Below, piece by piece: positions 10,363-19,564 of a stretch of 30,000 nucleotides of DNA; within the stretch, counting starts at the first letter, position 1, and each line of letters begins with the position of its first letter. The notes under the pieces were generated by a model, which had not been told where the DNA came from, did not search any database, and saw only the letters and a list, made by a program, of their open reading frames with translations. The position numbers and the translations under genes are program-made. Source of the DNA: Zygnema cylindricum (lineage: Eukaryota; Streptophyta; Zygnematophyceae; Zygnematales; Zygnemataceae); the NCBI GenBank assembly GCA_037447655.1, contig JBBHKE010002855.1, positions 1 to 30,000 on the forward strand. Reading direction: 5' to 3'.

Positions 10363-10544
10363 GCGATGTCAAACTAGCGCAGCGTAGCAGCATAGCAGTA
10401 CACGCTGCACTTTGTATTCATACTGCGCTGCGATGTCAAACTAGCGCAGCGTAGCAGCATAGCAGTACACGCTGCACTTTGTATTCATACTGCGCTGCGA
10501 TGTCAAACTAGCGCAGCGTAGCAACATAGCATTACACGTTGCAT
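10363..10544 (+). repeat. 67-bp tandem repeat array (copy 2)
   Basis: Same 2.7-unit array as at 6,861-7,042, with units starting at 10,363, 10,430 and 10,497 and the same GCAGCGT/ACGCTGC hairpin potential. The unit number is unchanged since the internal region was duplicated. Confidence 0.9.
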
Positions 10545-10569
10545 ATTTTTCTGGATGCACGAAACTAAA

Positions 10570-10581
10570 TTTTCGGGGGAG
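10570..10581 (+). promoter_or_regulatory. Polypurine tract at internal/LTR 3 junction
   Basis: TTTTCGGGGGAG immediately before the TGTTATTTTG start of LTR 3; identical to the tract at 7,068-7,079. Confidence 0.75.
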
Positions 10582-11543
10582 TGTTATTTTGAAAAGTCAG
10601 TTTCGTGCGTAGCTGCTAATTAGATTTAATATGGAGGTTTGAATAGATTCACGGATTGGGGGAGCGAACGGATTGATAATTTAAGTTACGTAAAAGACTC
10701 ATTGAGTGGTGTGAACAAGCAATGACAAATGGACGGCGGATCGGCGAAGCGATCCGATGTAAAATAAACGGAATGTTGAAATAGGCGCCGCCGGTACGGA
10801 GCAGCTGCGACGCAGTTAAGTCAACGCAGTTGCGGCTATTTTTATGATCCGTACGGAAAGCGCAGCCAGCGTAGCTAGCGCAACTACGGATAATATGAAT
10901 AGGATAGATTTCAAGAAATGATGATTAAACGATAGTGGTAGCTTAGTGGTTGCTTAGTGGTAGCTTTGTTTTGACATACGAAGAGTAAGGTGTAAATATT
11001 ATGTACAACAGAGGTTTGTCCTTTTGACTAGTTAGGTTATTAGAGTAGATACAGTACGGCTGGTATGCCTCCGTAATCTGAGTATAACTTGCAGGACTTA
11101 GATTATTTTATGTATCGCAGTTAAGTTAATCAAAGTAATGGCAGACTGTTTTCTGCATCTTTGACCTGTTGGTGTGATCACTCTGATTGGTGCTTTCATG
11201 TGAAACTTTGTGGAGTTAATATATGATATAGAATCTAAATGTGTTTGAAGTTTCATTGTATTCCAATATCTCTGTAAGATTCTGTGAACAGTCTAAGTGG
11301 TTAGTTTGTGAAGCTGTCAACTACATTTGGGAAACTCTTGAGCTTATATCTTCTAGATGCCTTGGTGGATTTGGCTGTAACTTTGGTAGTTTACAGTGTA
11401 TATGGTATACTGCATATTGGTGCAGTTTGAGATCATTTTGTTTATTGTGGAGTAATCTGTGTTGTCTGAAACATAGCCGATTTTGAGGTAGTCTGTGGGT
11501 GTTTCCGTGAGTCATCCATGGCTGAAATAAGCTATGGACAACA
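10582..11543 (+). repeat. LTR 3 (3' LTR of the tandem element)
   Basis: 962 bp, ending GGACAACA before the right target copy ATAGT. Its first 607 bases match LTR 2 except for one inserted base in the loop of the CGGATCG/CGATCCG hairpin, whose stem is intact. Its last ~354 bases differ from LTRs 1 and 2 at 17 positions. Such uneven divergence suggests a mosaic origin of the tail, for example gene conversion from another family member. Confidence 0.92.
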
Positions 11544-12464
11544 ATAGTGATTGCGGCACATGTGTGCAGATGCACCTAAGTCCATAATATTTTCGATTTC
11601 CTCCACGCTTTCCTTTGCTTGTGCCATCGCAAAGTATTTCTTTTCGTTGTTATCGGGAAAGTTGCTCACGTCCTCCTCTTGAAGTGCGTTGGAAAATGCT
11701 GTTGGTCGTCCACTTGACTGAGATGGAACTCAGCTTTTGTCCCAGCCAGATCAAAATTTTCCTTAGCTTTCGCTCTCTTGTAGGCATTCCACGGACTAAA
11801 AACATGATCTTTTTCATCACAGTAATAGTATGTCAAAGGTGACCTTCTAGGACCACTACCTCTACCACTGCCATTTCCAATCTTAGAGCAATCTTAGAGT
11901 CTAAAAATTGGTTAGCTAGTGCCTGAACAGACTTACTACTACCTCTTGTGAAATTTGGTTAGCTTATTCGCTCAAATAAAGTTGAATTGCTAATGATATG
12001 GTCCACTAACGCTGTAGAAGAACCCTAAGCCTATCCATGGCTCCTTCATACTCATCGGGTAAAGTTTTCATCAATAACATAGCCTGAGGTGGTGAAAAGT
12101 CCCCAACTACACTTATACTTTGATGGAACTGACATACTACCTCTAGAATACTTAAATTCAAAGTTATGTGTGGCTACGTTTGTCTGGATAGTTCATCTAG
12201 TTAAACATCCATAGCGCGTACATTGAAGCAAACTTCAAAAGCTTTCTTCATCTCAAAATACGACATTACCAAATATTTTGTCATTGCCTGTTTCAAGACG
12301 TTGAGGCGATGAAGATTATTCTATCTCAAATACGGTGCAGTCTCATCAACAGCCCCTTCGAAAATGGGTGACAAGTCTCTCTCCTCCGAATATGAGCTCA
12401 ATATATTTTCCCAGAATAAGTAGTCTGTTCCATCAAAAATAAGCAATTTGGGCCGTGGGCCCAT
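11544..12464 (-). pseudogene. gag: Copia gag and protease start of the old element, degenerate
   Basis: 5' coding part of the old minus-strand copia element, continuing at 3,577 after the nested insertion. The gag start (ATG 12,464, inside the primer-binding site) reads MGPRPKLLIFDGTDYLFW, clearly related to the inserted element's MGPHPWLPIFDGSKYHYW. Further blocks are KQAMTKYLVMSYFEM near 12,285-12,245 and QAMLLMKTLPDEY near 12,090-12,045. The zinc knuckle near 11,815 has decayed to YYYCDEKDHVFSPW, losing its first and last Cys. The protease motif is DLGASAHMC at 11,582-11,556, where active copia proteases have D-S/T-GAS. Stops and frameshifts separate the blocks. The related gag could mean that this family's relatives supplied the pol functions for the inserted element. 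Confidence 0.8.
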
Positions 12465-12468
12465 AACC
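12455..12468 (-). promoter_or_regulatory. Primer-binding site of the old copia element
   Basis: On the minus strand GGTTATGGGCCCAC follows CTCAACA, the same 14-base site and the same LTR-end context (CAACA) as in the inserted element. It matches the anticodon arm of initiator tRNA-Met. This fixes the inner edge of the putative 5' LTR. Confidence 0.7.
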
Positions 12469-13091
12469 TGTTGAGCATTATGACTTGGCTGTGATCCACT
12501 CCCATTAGGAGCCACACTTGCACCTGTTGGTATATTTGTTTTAGCCGGTGAGCCGGTGCATTTGTTTTAGCCGGCGGTGCATTTGTTTTAGCCGGTGAGC
12601 CGGTGCAGGAGGAGCACTGAGACCAGCAGGGACTGAGCCATTATCATACATGACCGCACACGCAAACCCAAAGAGAAATAACTAGTTGACTAGATCTATA
12701 TTGTAAGTTATGTAACCTCAAATGAGAGAGGTCTTTCAACCAGACAAACATATACCACAGAACACACCTTAAAGTGCACTTAGTGCTCTCATTTCCTTAA
12801 CTATGTAGAATGTACATTCTGTATTGAATTGAATATTCCTAATTGATCTCAAAAACAAAAACATCAAAAAGGTATGTACAAGGTTCACTTGAAGATCTAG
12901 TTACAAAATTCTAAGTGCTTGGTCACGAATAGTCCTGTTACAATATATATACCCTAAAAATTTGTGAGATAAGTTTCACGTCTACATTCGTTTAGTGGCC
13001 GTACGTTTCTGTTTACTCCTAAAACTACCTATGTAGATATTACAAAAGTCCACACTAAATCTGGTTAACATTGAACAGTTTAAGTCCAACA
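12469..13091 (-). repeat. Putative 5' LTR of the old copia element
   Basis: On the minus strand this 623-bp segment starts TGTTGGACTTAAAC, a typical copia LTR start, and ends GCTCAACA next to the primer-binding site. A TATA-like GTATATATATTG lies around 12,954-12,943, about 140 bases from the LTR start, where a promoter would be expected. No second copy is in the window, so the outer edge rests on the TG...CA ends only. The gag frame stays open about 35 codons into the LTR without an ATG. Confidence 0.55.
12534..12606. repeat. GCCGGTG-rich minisatellite in the old LTR
   Basis: Three tandem units beginning ATTTGTTTTAGCCGG: 26 bp (12,534-12,559), 21 bp (12,560-12,580, lacking one GTGAGCC-type step) and 26 bp (12,581-12,606). 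It is GC-rich within an otherwise AT-rich LTR. Confidence 0.85.
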
Positions 13092-13190
13092 ATATTATAA
13101 GTCCTACTCTCCAATTTCTAAGACTTACTAAAGCTTACTTTTTAATACTCTATAGAATTTAATACAGGTGTAGATCACACTGTGTAAAAG

Positions 13191-13256
13191 AGGAAAACGA
13201 CAAAGCATACACAGAGGAAAACGACAAAGCATACACAGAGGAAAACGACAAAGCAT
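13191..13256. repeat. 24-bp tandem repeat
   Basis: Three units of AGGAAAACGACAAAGCATAC plus ACAG (13,191-13,214; 13,215-13,238; 13,239-13,256, the last cut short). Copy B has only one unit at the matching place (about 19,608), so the expansion is specific to copy A. Confidence 0.9.
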
Positions 13257-13302
13257 TTCCGGGTTCGCCGACTTTTTTTATGTACGTTCTAACTCGTTTG
13301 GA

Positions 13303-13901
13303 GTGAATTGTGAACTCCTGACAGATTTATCGTGGTGAATTCCGAAGGATGAACTTCTTGCGAGGCCTAATCTGCGAGAACAACGGCTCACCTGCAGGTT
13401 GTCACTTTGCTCATCATCTGTTTTATTTTTTTTGCTTCTAAAAGGGGATTGTTTTTTACATGAATTGTCTCTAGGATTTAAAATGCAAAGGTGAGTTATG
13501 TAGGCGTAATGTAGGGATCTGATGGGCTCCATCTACAACTTCGATTCCTGTCTGTTTTAAATTTGAAACTGAAACTGCAGCTGAAAGTGAGGCTGAGACT
13601 CGTGAATTGTGAACTCCTGACAGATTTATCGTGGTGAATTCCGAAGGATGAACTTCTTGCGAGGCCTAATCTGCGAGAACAACGGCTCACCTGCAGGTTG
13701 TCACACTTTGCTCATCATCTGTTTTATTTTTTTTGCTTCTAAAAGGGGATTGTTTTTTACATGAATTGTCTCTAGGATTTAAAATGCAAAGGTAAGTTGT
13801 GTAGGCGTAATGTAGGGATCTGATGGGCTCCATCTACAACTTCGATTCCTGTCTGTTTTAAATTTGAAACTGAAACTGCAGCTGAAAGTGAGGCTGAGAC
13901 T
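13303..13901. repeat. Internal ~299-bp tandem duplication in copy A
   Basis: 13,303-13,601 and 13,602-13,901 are near-identical, both starting GTGAATTGTGAACTCCTGAC and ending at GGCTGAGACT. Copy B has a single copy (19,673-19,970), so this too arose in copy A only. Confidence 0.9.
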
Positions 13902-15547
13902 GAATGCTGTCTGTTTGTCTTTCATTTTGTCTAGCGTCATTTGTGGAGTTTGCATTCTTTGTCATGAATGTGGTTACAAGCTTTCCCTTACTCGTGTTTA
14001 TTCTTTTCAAGCCAATATTAGTGCAACGCCCAACTCTAAATGTATCAAATTTCATACTTTCGTAACCTATAGTTTCTTCTCTCATCTCATTGTGGCTTGA
14101 TTTAAGTTGAAGTCTTAGAAGTCGGAGTTTTCGGTTCTGAAGTCAGAAATACTTGTTCCGAATGTTTTATTTAGAAGTTCGGATTTCAGAATGTAAAAGT
14201 CAAATGTTATGATGTTTGAATTCAGAACGGCGAGTTCTATAATTTAGGAGTCGAGATTCTGAATCAATAACTCAAATAACTGCAAACTCGACTTCATACT
14301 TGAAAGCAACATTCTTGCGAAGGTGTTCATATTTAAAGTGAGAAGTGAGCCCTAAGGTTCATGTTTCTCAAGGACTGACAATGTGATGAGCTTGTGTTTT
14401 ACTCCAGTTTTGCAGCTTTACTTGTTTGATTTATTTGGAGGAGAGACATTCATCAACGATAGAACAGTAAAAACAATTTGGTTTTGCGACAAATTGGAAA
14501 GCCTAATACATCCTTGATATTTACACAGGCGTTGGTTTCGGTTTTGATTTTGGAGTGTTTTGTTTGTTTTTGAAATTGTTAGCTTTATACTTTGCAGTTT
14601 AGATTCTGTCTCATGCTATTGTTTACAATTAGATGTCTATAGTTTACGATTATTTTTGTCATGTCAAAGTGTTGTAAGTCAGTGCACAACTCAATATGTT
14701 AGTATATAGTTACAGTAGAAAATATACGGTCACAGTTTAGTGTTATAGTTTCTAGTTTTTAGTACACAGTTTACCAGTAGTTGTGTTCTATTTTTCTTGT
14801 TTAGTTTGACTTTTTTTGTTTTCTAATACATCGTTTTATTTATCGTATTACCTCTTTGCTTTTTTTGTTCAATTTGATTGTTTTTATGATCCGTTTTATT
14901 GTTTTTTGTTCATCTTTAGTGTATGTAGGGTTGAATTGATGCATTTTATCGTTCAGTTGGATAATTCTTCACACGCTTCTCCTTCACCAAACTGTTTCAA
15001 ACTGAACGAAGCTGTTTTTTCGTCACTTCGGGTTTGAAGGTTCGTTAACGGTCTGTACTGTTTTGGTTTGGTTGGAGAAAAAGATTACATGACATACAAC
15101 ACTTGTAATTTTGCAAGGAAATCCCCTGTTCCCACCAGCGCTTGGGCCTGTTACAATTAGGAATACAAAGACTTTGGCCATCGGAATGGCTTATACCTGT
15201 GGATAAAATCAAATTTGCAGTACACTTAATGCCCATTTATTTTATCACAGTAAGTAGGTTACAACACAATTGCAATGAAATGTTATAATAGATGAAAACA
15301 AAGACCAGCTTTCTGAATCAATTTGGAGCACTGAAATTCTGCAGATCAAAGAATAGAGATAGCTTAAACATCGGTGCATTCTGACTTCAAATTAACGCTG
15401 TGACACGGTACAGCGACAGCAACAATCATAAAACTGAAGATTTATATAACATGATAGTTAAATAAGCCATTTACTACACCTACTACTAATAACTACTATA
15501 GCTGCTACTATTTCCACTACAACTACCACTACCATTCCCACAAACCT

Positions 15548-15743
15548 ACAAAACAATTTCCTAACAAGTGATTGGCATTGATAAGTCAAGTTATCCTCTT
15601 TTCTGTGATTTTCGTCTTTCATCCAGGTAACAACCAGAATGTGGAGCAAAAACAATTTCCTAACAAGTGATTCGCATTGACAAGTCAAGAAATCCTCTTT
15701 TCTGTGATTTCTGATAATCCAGGTGACAACCAGAATGTGGAGC
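15548..15743. repeat. ~98-bp tandem duplication
   Basis: Two copies of a segment starting CAAAA(A)CAATTTCCTAAC and ending CAGAATGTGGAG, about 15,548-15,647 and 15,648-15,743, with scattered differences. The copy A/B homology ends inside the first unit at 15,622. Confidence 0.8.
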
Positions 15744-16293
15744 GTGGCATTATTAACCGGAAAACAGCCCACGATTAAGAAGCTGAAGCATACAGTCTCC
15801 CTTGGTATCATCCTCATCCAGGAGAGACGTGACGACAACACTATCTTCTCTCCAAGGCATCATCTGAAGCTCGAAAATAACAAACAACTCAGGCATAGAC
15901 ACAACAGCAACTGCACCAATGTTCACTTCATTGCAAAATCATAAACACAACTTCATTAGCAACGAAAGGAAAAAGTTGAAATAATCACATTCCTTGATTC
16001 CGCCAATTATTATGAAACTTGAAGAACAGAATGTACAGGCGTGTGCTCATGTGCAATTGTTTCATCTCCTGGTTGATTATTCAAAACTAGTTGACATAGA
16101 AGCTGGTTTGCCAACAAATGGTGCCAAAAATAGCTCAGCTGTATCCTCACCCTATCTAATGCGCTACCGACTTTGACATTACTTCCTTCAAGCACGTAAA
16201 AAAACTCAAGTGAAAACATTGTAGCGAATGGTAACCAACATTTGCGTAGATATTCACAGTTGTCGAGTTATACGAACCTTTTGATGCCTTACA
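15744..16293. other. Downstream flank of the F-box gene
   Basis: No further gene recognised. It lies 3' of the minus-strand F-box gene and probably includes its 3' untranslated region. Frames of 60-70 residues on both strands (for example 16,010-16,219) show no known motif. Confidence 0.4.
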
Positions 16294-17535
16294 CTAGGTC
16301 CACAAGGTACTAAACTTGACTTTTGGATATAAACTTTGCAACAGTGATGTTTCTTTAACACAGACAAACACTATTTGAGAGTTCAAATCTGCAGCTTTGA
16401 CGCTGATCGCTACTTCCTCTAGTCTTGGGCAAACATTCAACCATGGACGTATGCGATTGGCGAGCTCTTGGTCAATACGCGTGTTTTCAAAACAAAGCTT
16501 CTCTAGGCATTGAAGAGGATGCATATTAACGCCAATAGCAGCGTCGTTACAAACTGTTAGACTTTTCAAAGTCTTAGAATTACCCTGGTAAAGATTGTCA
16601 CAGAGGTCTCCGTTAAACACGCCCAGGGAAGATATCTCCTCCAACCTTGCCGGTAAGGGAGACTGCATTGTGATCCGCGCCTGTTGAATAGGCAAACGTT
16701 GGCAACTATAACTTGAGTACAGAATGCTCTTCAAGTTCTTCGCAACACCAATGTCAAAGTGACCTGTGCAGTTGGCGTGTAGCCATAATTTTTCAAGATT
16801 TGGAGTGTTGATGTTAACTTTGTCGTGAAAAGAACAAATTTTCAGAGAGGTTAACGAGTTTGAATTGATAAACAGTACAGGACAGCAAGCTCTCATCTCA
16901 TACTCCAAGATGCGAAGTTGAGGTAAACAGTCAAGTATATGCTGAAGAGACTCAGACCTTGGGACAATTACTCTTCCTGTACTAAGAGTAGAAGCAGACT
17001 TTGGGAAACTTACTCTTTTTATGCTAAGCCTGTTTAAATTTGAAAATTTGCATGTTGAAATTCCTGCTCTTTTGGAAATAAATTTGCAGTCTGTCAAAGA
17101 TACGGAATCTAGGGATTCTATTTTGCTTAACGCATTAAAATGAACTGCGGAAAATTTGCAATTGAGAGCAACAAAACGTTTCAGCGTGCGCCTTGTCACA
17201 CTGGACCAATGCAAAAGCGTTAAAGGAGACACCTCTTGGGGCTTATGGACCTTGCTGTCACCAAAAGTAATCTCTTCGACTGAAGGAGCTACTTGAACAA
17301 GACGAGATAAAAGAAGCTGGCAAGAGTCTTCATCGATTTCTCCGATATTTAAACGACCTATCTTTAAAACACGAACACCTCTAACCGCTTGATAGAATGT
17401 CTTACATACGACAGAAAAGTGAATGAGATGGCGAACATCACCGCCATTGGAAGAAAGAACAAGAATATCGGAGATAAAAGGAAGCGGGAGACGGAGAACT
17501 GTTGCTACACGGGACTGACGACAGACGGCAGCCAT
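16294..17535 (-). CDS. F-box/LRR protein
   Basis: 413-residue protein in one exon. Residues ~16-56 (LPLPFISDILVL...SVVCKTFYQAV) form an F-box, the segment that binds SKP1 in SCF ubiquitin ligases. The remainder has about ten irregular leucine-rich repeats, such as SLDSVSLTDCKF, NLNRLSIKRVSF, NLEKLWLHANC, TLKSLTVCNDAAI and RLEEVAISVK, the usual substrate-recognition part. The likely role is choosing a target for ubiquitination; the target is unknown. The start at 17,535 is chosen for its good context (GCCATGGCT), the F-box position and a TATA-like box about 100 bases upstream. An upstream in-frame ATG at 17,631 would add a hydrophobic 32-residue stretch but lies at the TATA box. No stops or frameshifts are seen; it is the only intact-looking gene in the window. 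Repeats A and B flank it. Confidence 0.82.
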   Translation of the reverse strand: MAAVCRQSRVATVLRLPLPFISDILVLSSNGGDVRHLIHFSVVCKTFYQAVRGVRVLKIGRLNIGEIDEDSCQLLLSRLVQVAPSVEEITFGDSKVHKPQEVSPLTLLHWSSVTRRTLKRFVALNCKFSAVHFNALSKIESLDSVSLTDCKFISKRAGISTCKFSNLNRLSIKRVSFPKSASTLSTGRVIVPRSESLQHILDCLPQLRILEYEMRACCPVLFINSNSLTSLKICSFHDKVNINTPNLEKLWLHANCTGHFDIGVAKNLKSILYSSYSCQRLPIQQARITMQSPLPARLEEISSLGVFNGDLCDNLYQGNSKTLKSLTVCNDAAIGVNMHPLQCLEKLCFENTRIDQELANRIRPWLNVCPRLEEVAISVKAADLNSQIVFVCVKETSLLQSLYPKVKFSTLWT

Positions 17536-17631
17536 GGCTGATCGACTGTAAGGCCAAGGAACTCTAAGGCCAAGGAGCAGTGCAGCAGTGCAGTATGTAA
17601 AAAGGAGGGAAATACCTTTTGAATTGCGCAA

Positions 17632-17641
17632 CTTTAAATAG
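17632..17641 (-). promoter_or_regulatory. TATA-like box of the F-box gene
   Basis: CTATTTAAAG on the minus strand, about 100 bases upstream of the chosen ATG. It is followed in the 5' leader by a direct repeat of GGCCAAGGA (about 17,550-17,576). Confidence 0.45.
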
Positions 17642-17766
17642 TGCGCCCGATTTTCACCACTCTATTCACGGTTCATTGTACTCCTTTGTGCATATAATAT
17701 GGGCGCACGAAAAGACCTCTGTAGCCGGCTAGCCGCACTCCATTTGGGTGTATGATATGGGCGCAC
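17641..17766. promoter_or_regulatory. Three GGGCGCAC elements upstream of the F-box gene
   Basis: GTGCGCCC at 17,641-17,648 and GGGCGCAC at 17,701-17,708 and 17,759-17,766. The latter two share the longer context ATATGGGCGCAC, 58 bases apart; the first is inverted and abuts the TATA-like box. A repeated GC octamer in AT-rich DNA at a promoter suggests a transcription-factor site; the factor is unknown. Confidence 0.4.
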
Positions 17767-19564
17767 AACAACGCACTTTATTACTAGTACAATATGATTC
17801 GCACCTTTCTGTTGCCACTTGGGCAGACCTGGGTCATGCTCGTGGAAATGTGAACCACCACCTTAGGAAGCATTGGAGAAACTAAGGCAAGAAGTAAAAG
17901 TGGAAAACGAAAGTTGGCAATTTTTCTGTCCATTTCATATTTCATTTTATATTTTTGACTGAACAATACATTCTACCTCGTTTTTTTTTTTTCTGTTTAA
18001 CACATTGTTTTGACTATTAAAGAATAAAGAGTGAGAGGTATGGATTCACTTTCAGCAGAATGTGAAACTTGGAGTTTGGATTCGGATTAAAAGGTGAGCA
18101 CTCCGACAGCCTTCTGTCTTTTTTGCTTCGTTTAGGACCGGTAGGCAGTTTTTGAATAAACGTTTGTGCAAACGTTTGCGGCTTTATCCAGAAAAACGTT
18201 TTGTGACAGTGATTTGAGTTTGTTGTTCTTGTTGTCACAACAATTATTGTTGAAACGATCCTATGAATTCTCTGACCTAATTACTTATTTTATGTATTTC
18301 AGGGCTTCTTGAGCCTTTGGAGGATGTACTTCTCTCAGAAGACAGAAGGGCTGCAGATGACAGTCTCATTCTTTGGACACGGGATTTTTCTACCGAGGTG
18401 CCTTTTATCATTTTTTTTCTATTATTTTGCTTAGTCGAACTGCACATGTTTGTGTTTGCAGGCGTTTGAGAAGAAATTCGATAGAAATAAGAGTTTCTAA
18501 TTGGGAATTCAAAAGGCGAATCAGTAACTTTGTAGAAATCGTTCTCGATATCTTTCACTCCTTTGAATCGCCAGATTCACTGATAGAGTAATTACTTTCA
18601 AGAAATTTTCCTTAATGTTGAGGGTGAATCACACAGTTCTAGGGTCAAATTTACAGCTATGTCACAGAGTTGTCAAATTCATCAGATGCAAGGTAAGTCA
18701 TAGTGGTCAACTTTCCGTCTTGAGAGTTTAAATAAAATTCAACATAATGCAGTAGTTAGTATGAAGACGAGGCACAGTTGACCTTATGGGTATTTAACGC
18801 CTCTCTTGAAAGGCCTGTCAGTGCATTGAATGGTTTCAGAACATTCCCAATCACGCTCGGTTAATGTTAAATGTTAAATTAGGGCCTCGGTTCAACGCTA
18901 TTTTCAGTTATTGTTATGCCAGTGAGGGCTATAAGTGAAGCTATTGATTCTAAAGGTGACATTAGTGAGGGCTAATTTACCGGATGTTTTTGAATATCAG
19001 TCATAGACCTTCTTACTGAATTTCTACCTTCAGTTTCCAAGAAGAACACACCAAGGGAAAGAAGCTGCTTGTCAGCGTTTTTAGATCGAATCGACTGTTG
19101 GGAACTTTCCTCTTCGCCACATGTTGCGAATTCTTGGACCCATTGGTGACCGTGACAGTGAGTGTGCGTCAGTCTCGGTGGCGAACAACATTGTCGGTGC
19201 CCCGTTCAGCACCGGGTGAGAATTTTTTACGGAGACTTATTGGTGTTGGTGAATTGTTGTTGTTGTTGTTGTTGGATTGTTGCTGGTTTTGGAACGTGAA
19301 GCGTCTGTCTTGTGTCACCGTGTCGAGAGCAGCTACTGATTAGCTCAGCTCGAATCATCAGCGGTAAAATTCATGTGACAAGTGACGCATTCATTTCGAA
19401 GGTTCTGCATGGCACAAATTTAGTCGAATTACTTGCATTCATGTCGAGTCTGTTTTCGCTTCGTCGTTTGTGACAAAGCTTTCACCTAGCCTGTGTTCAC
19501 TTTCACGCAACAGGTATTTTTGTAACTGTTTCACATTAAAACGGGGATACAAATCGGTGCAAAG
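17767..19564. other. Intergenic region with splice-like signals, no confirmed gene
   Basis: No known protein is recognised. On the plus strand 18,303-18,397 is bounded by TATTTCAG and GAG|GTGCC, and a 64-base GT...GCAG interval (18,398-18,461) joins it to a second open stretch. Two different frames remain open across that join (one ending KKFDRNKSF, another running to 18,591), so coding is undecided. Further CAAG|GTAAGT and TTCAG signals occur near 18,695 and 19,035. A short TTG run lies at about 19,251-19,276. Confidence 0.25.

Larger units (their letters stand above)
3578..11543 (+). mobile_element. Tandem gag-only LTR retrotransposon (LTR-gag-LTR-gag-LTR)
   Basis: Three direct LTRs (about 961 bp, TGTT...AACA ends) alternate with two 2,541-bp internal regions, giving a repeat period of 3,502 bp. 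A single unit (LTR-internal-LTR) would be about 4.46 kb. Each internal region has a primer-binding site, a gag frame with a CCHC knuckle, non-coding sequence, a 67-bp tandem array and a polypurine tract. No protease, integrase, reverse transcriptase or RNase H is present. It is therefore non-autonomous and would need another copia element's enzymes, like the TR-GAG class of plants. I count 11 substitutions between the two internal regions. The array is nested in an older copia element of opposite orientation. Confidence 0.9.
13148..15622. repeat. Unidentified dispersed repeat, copy A
   Basis: This segment matches copy B (19,565-21,698) almost base for base, starting at CTCTATAG and ending at CGTCTTTCAT. 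It is longer than B because of internal duplications at 13,191-13,256 and 13,303-13,901. No transposase, integrase or RT motif was found; the short frames on both strands are unrecognised. The middle contains TTAGT/TTTAGTTT-type degenerate repeats (14,590-14,820). B differs at roughly one or a few percent of positions, so the duplication looks fairly recent. It could be a non-autonomous transposon or a segmental duplication. Confidence 0.8.

Noticed and set aside
13278-13690. Repeated minus-strand frames containing CSRRLGLARSSSFG
   Set aside because: Their conservation between copies reflects recent duplication of the DNA; no start context, no domain, and different ends in each copy.
16010-16219. 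69-residue minus frame downstream of the F-box gene as an extra exon
   Set aside because: No matching splice donor or acceptor, and the F-box gene has its own stop at 16,294.
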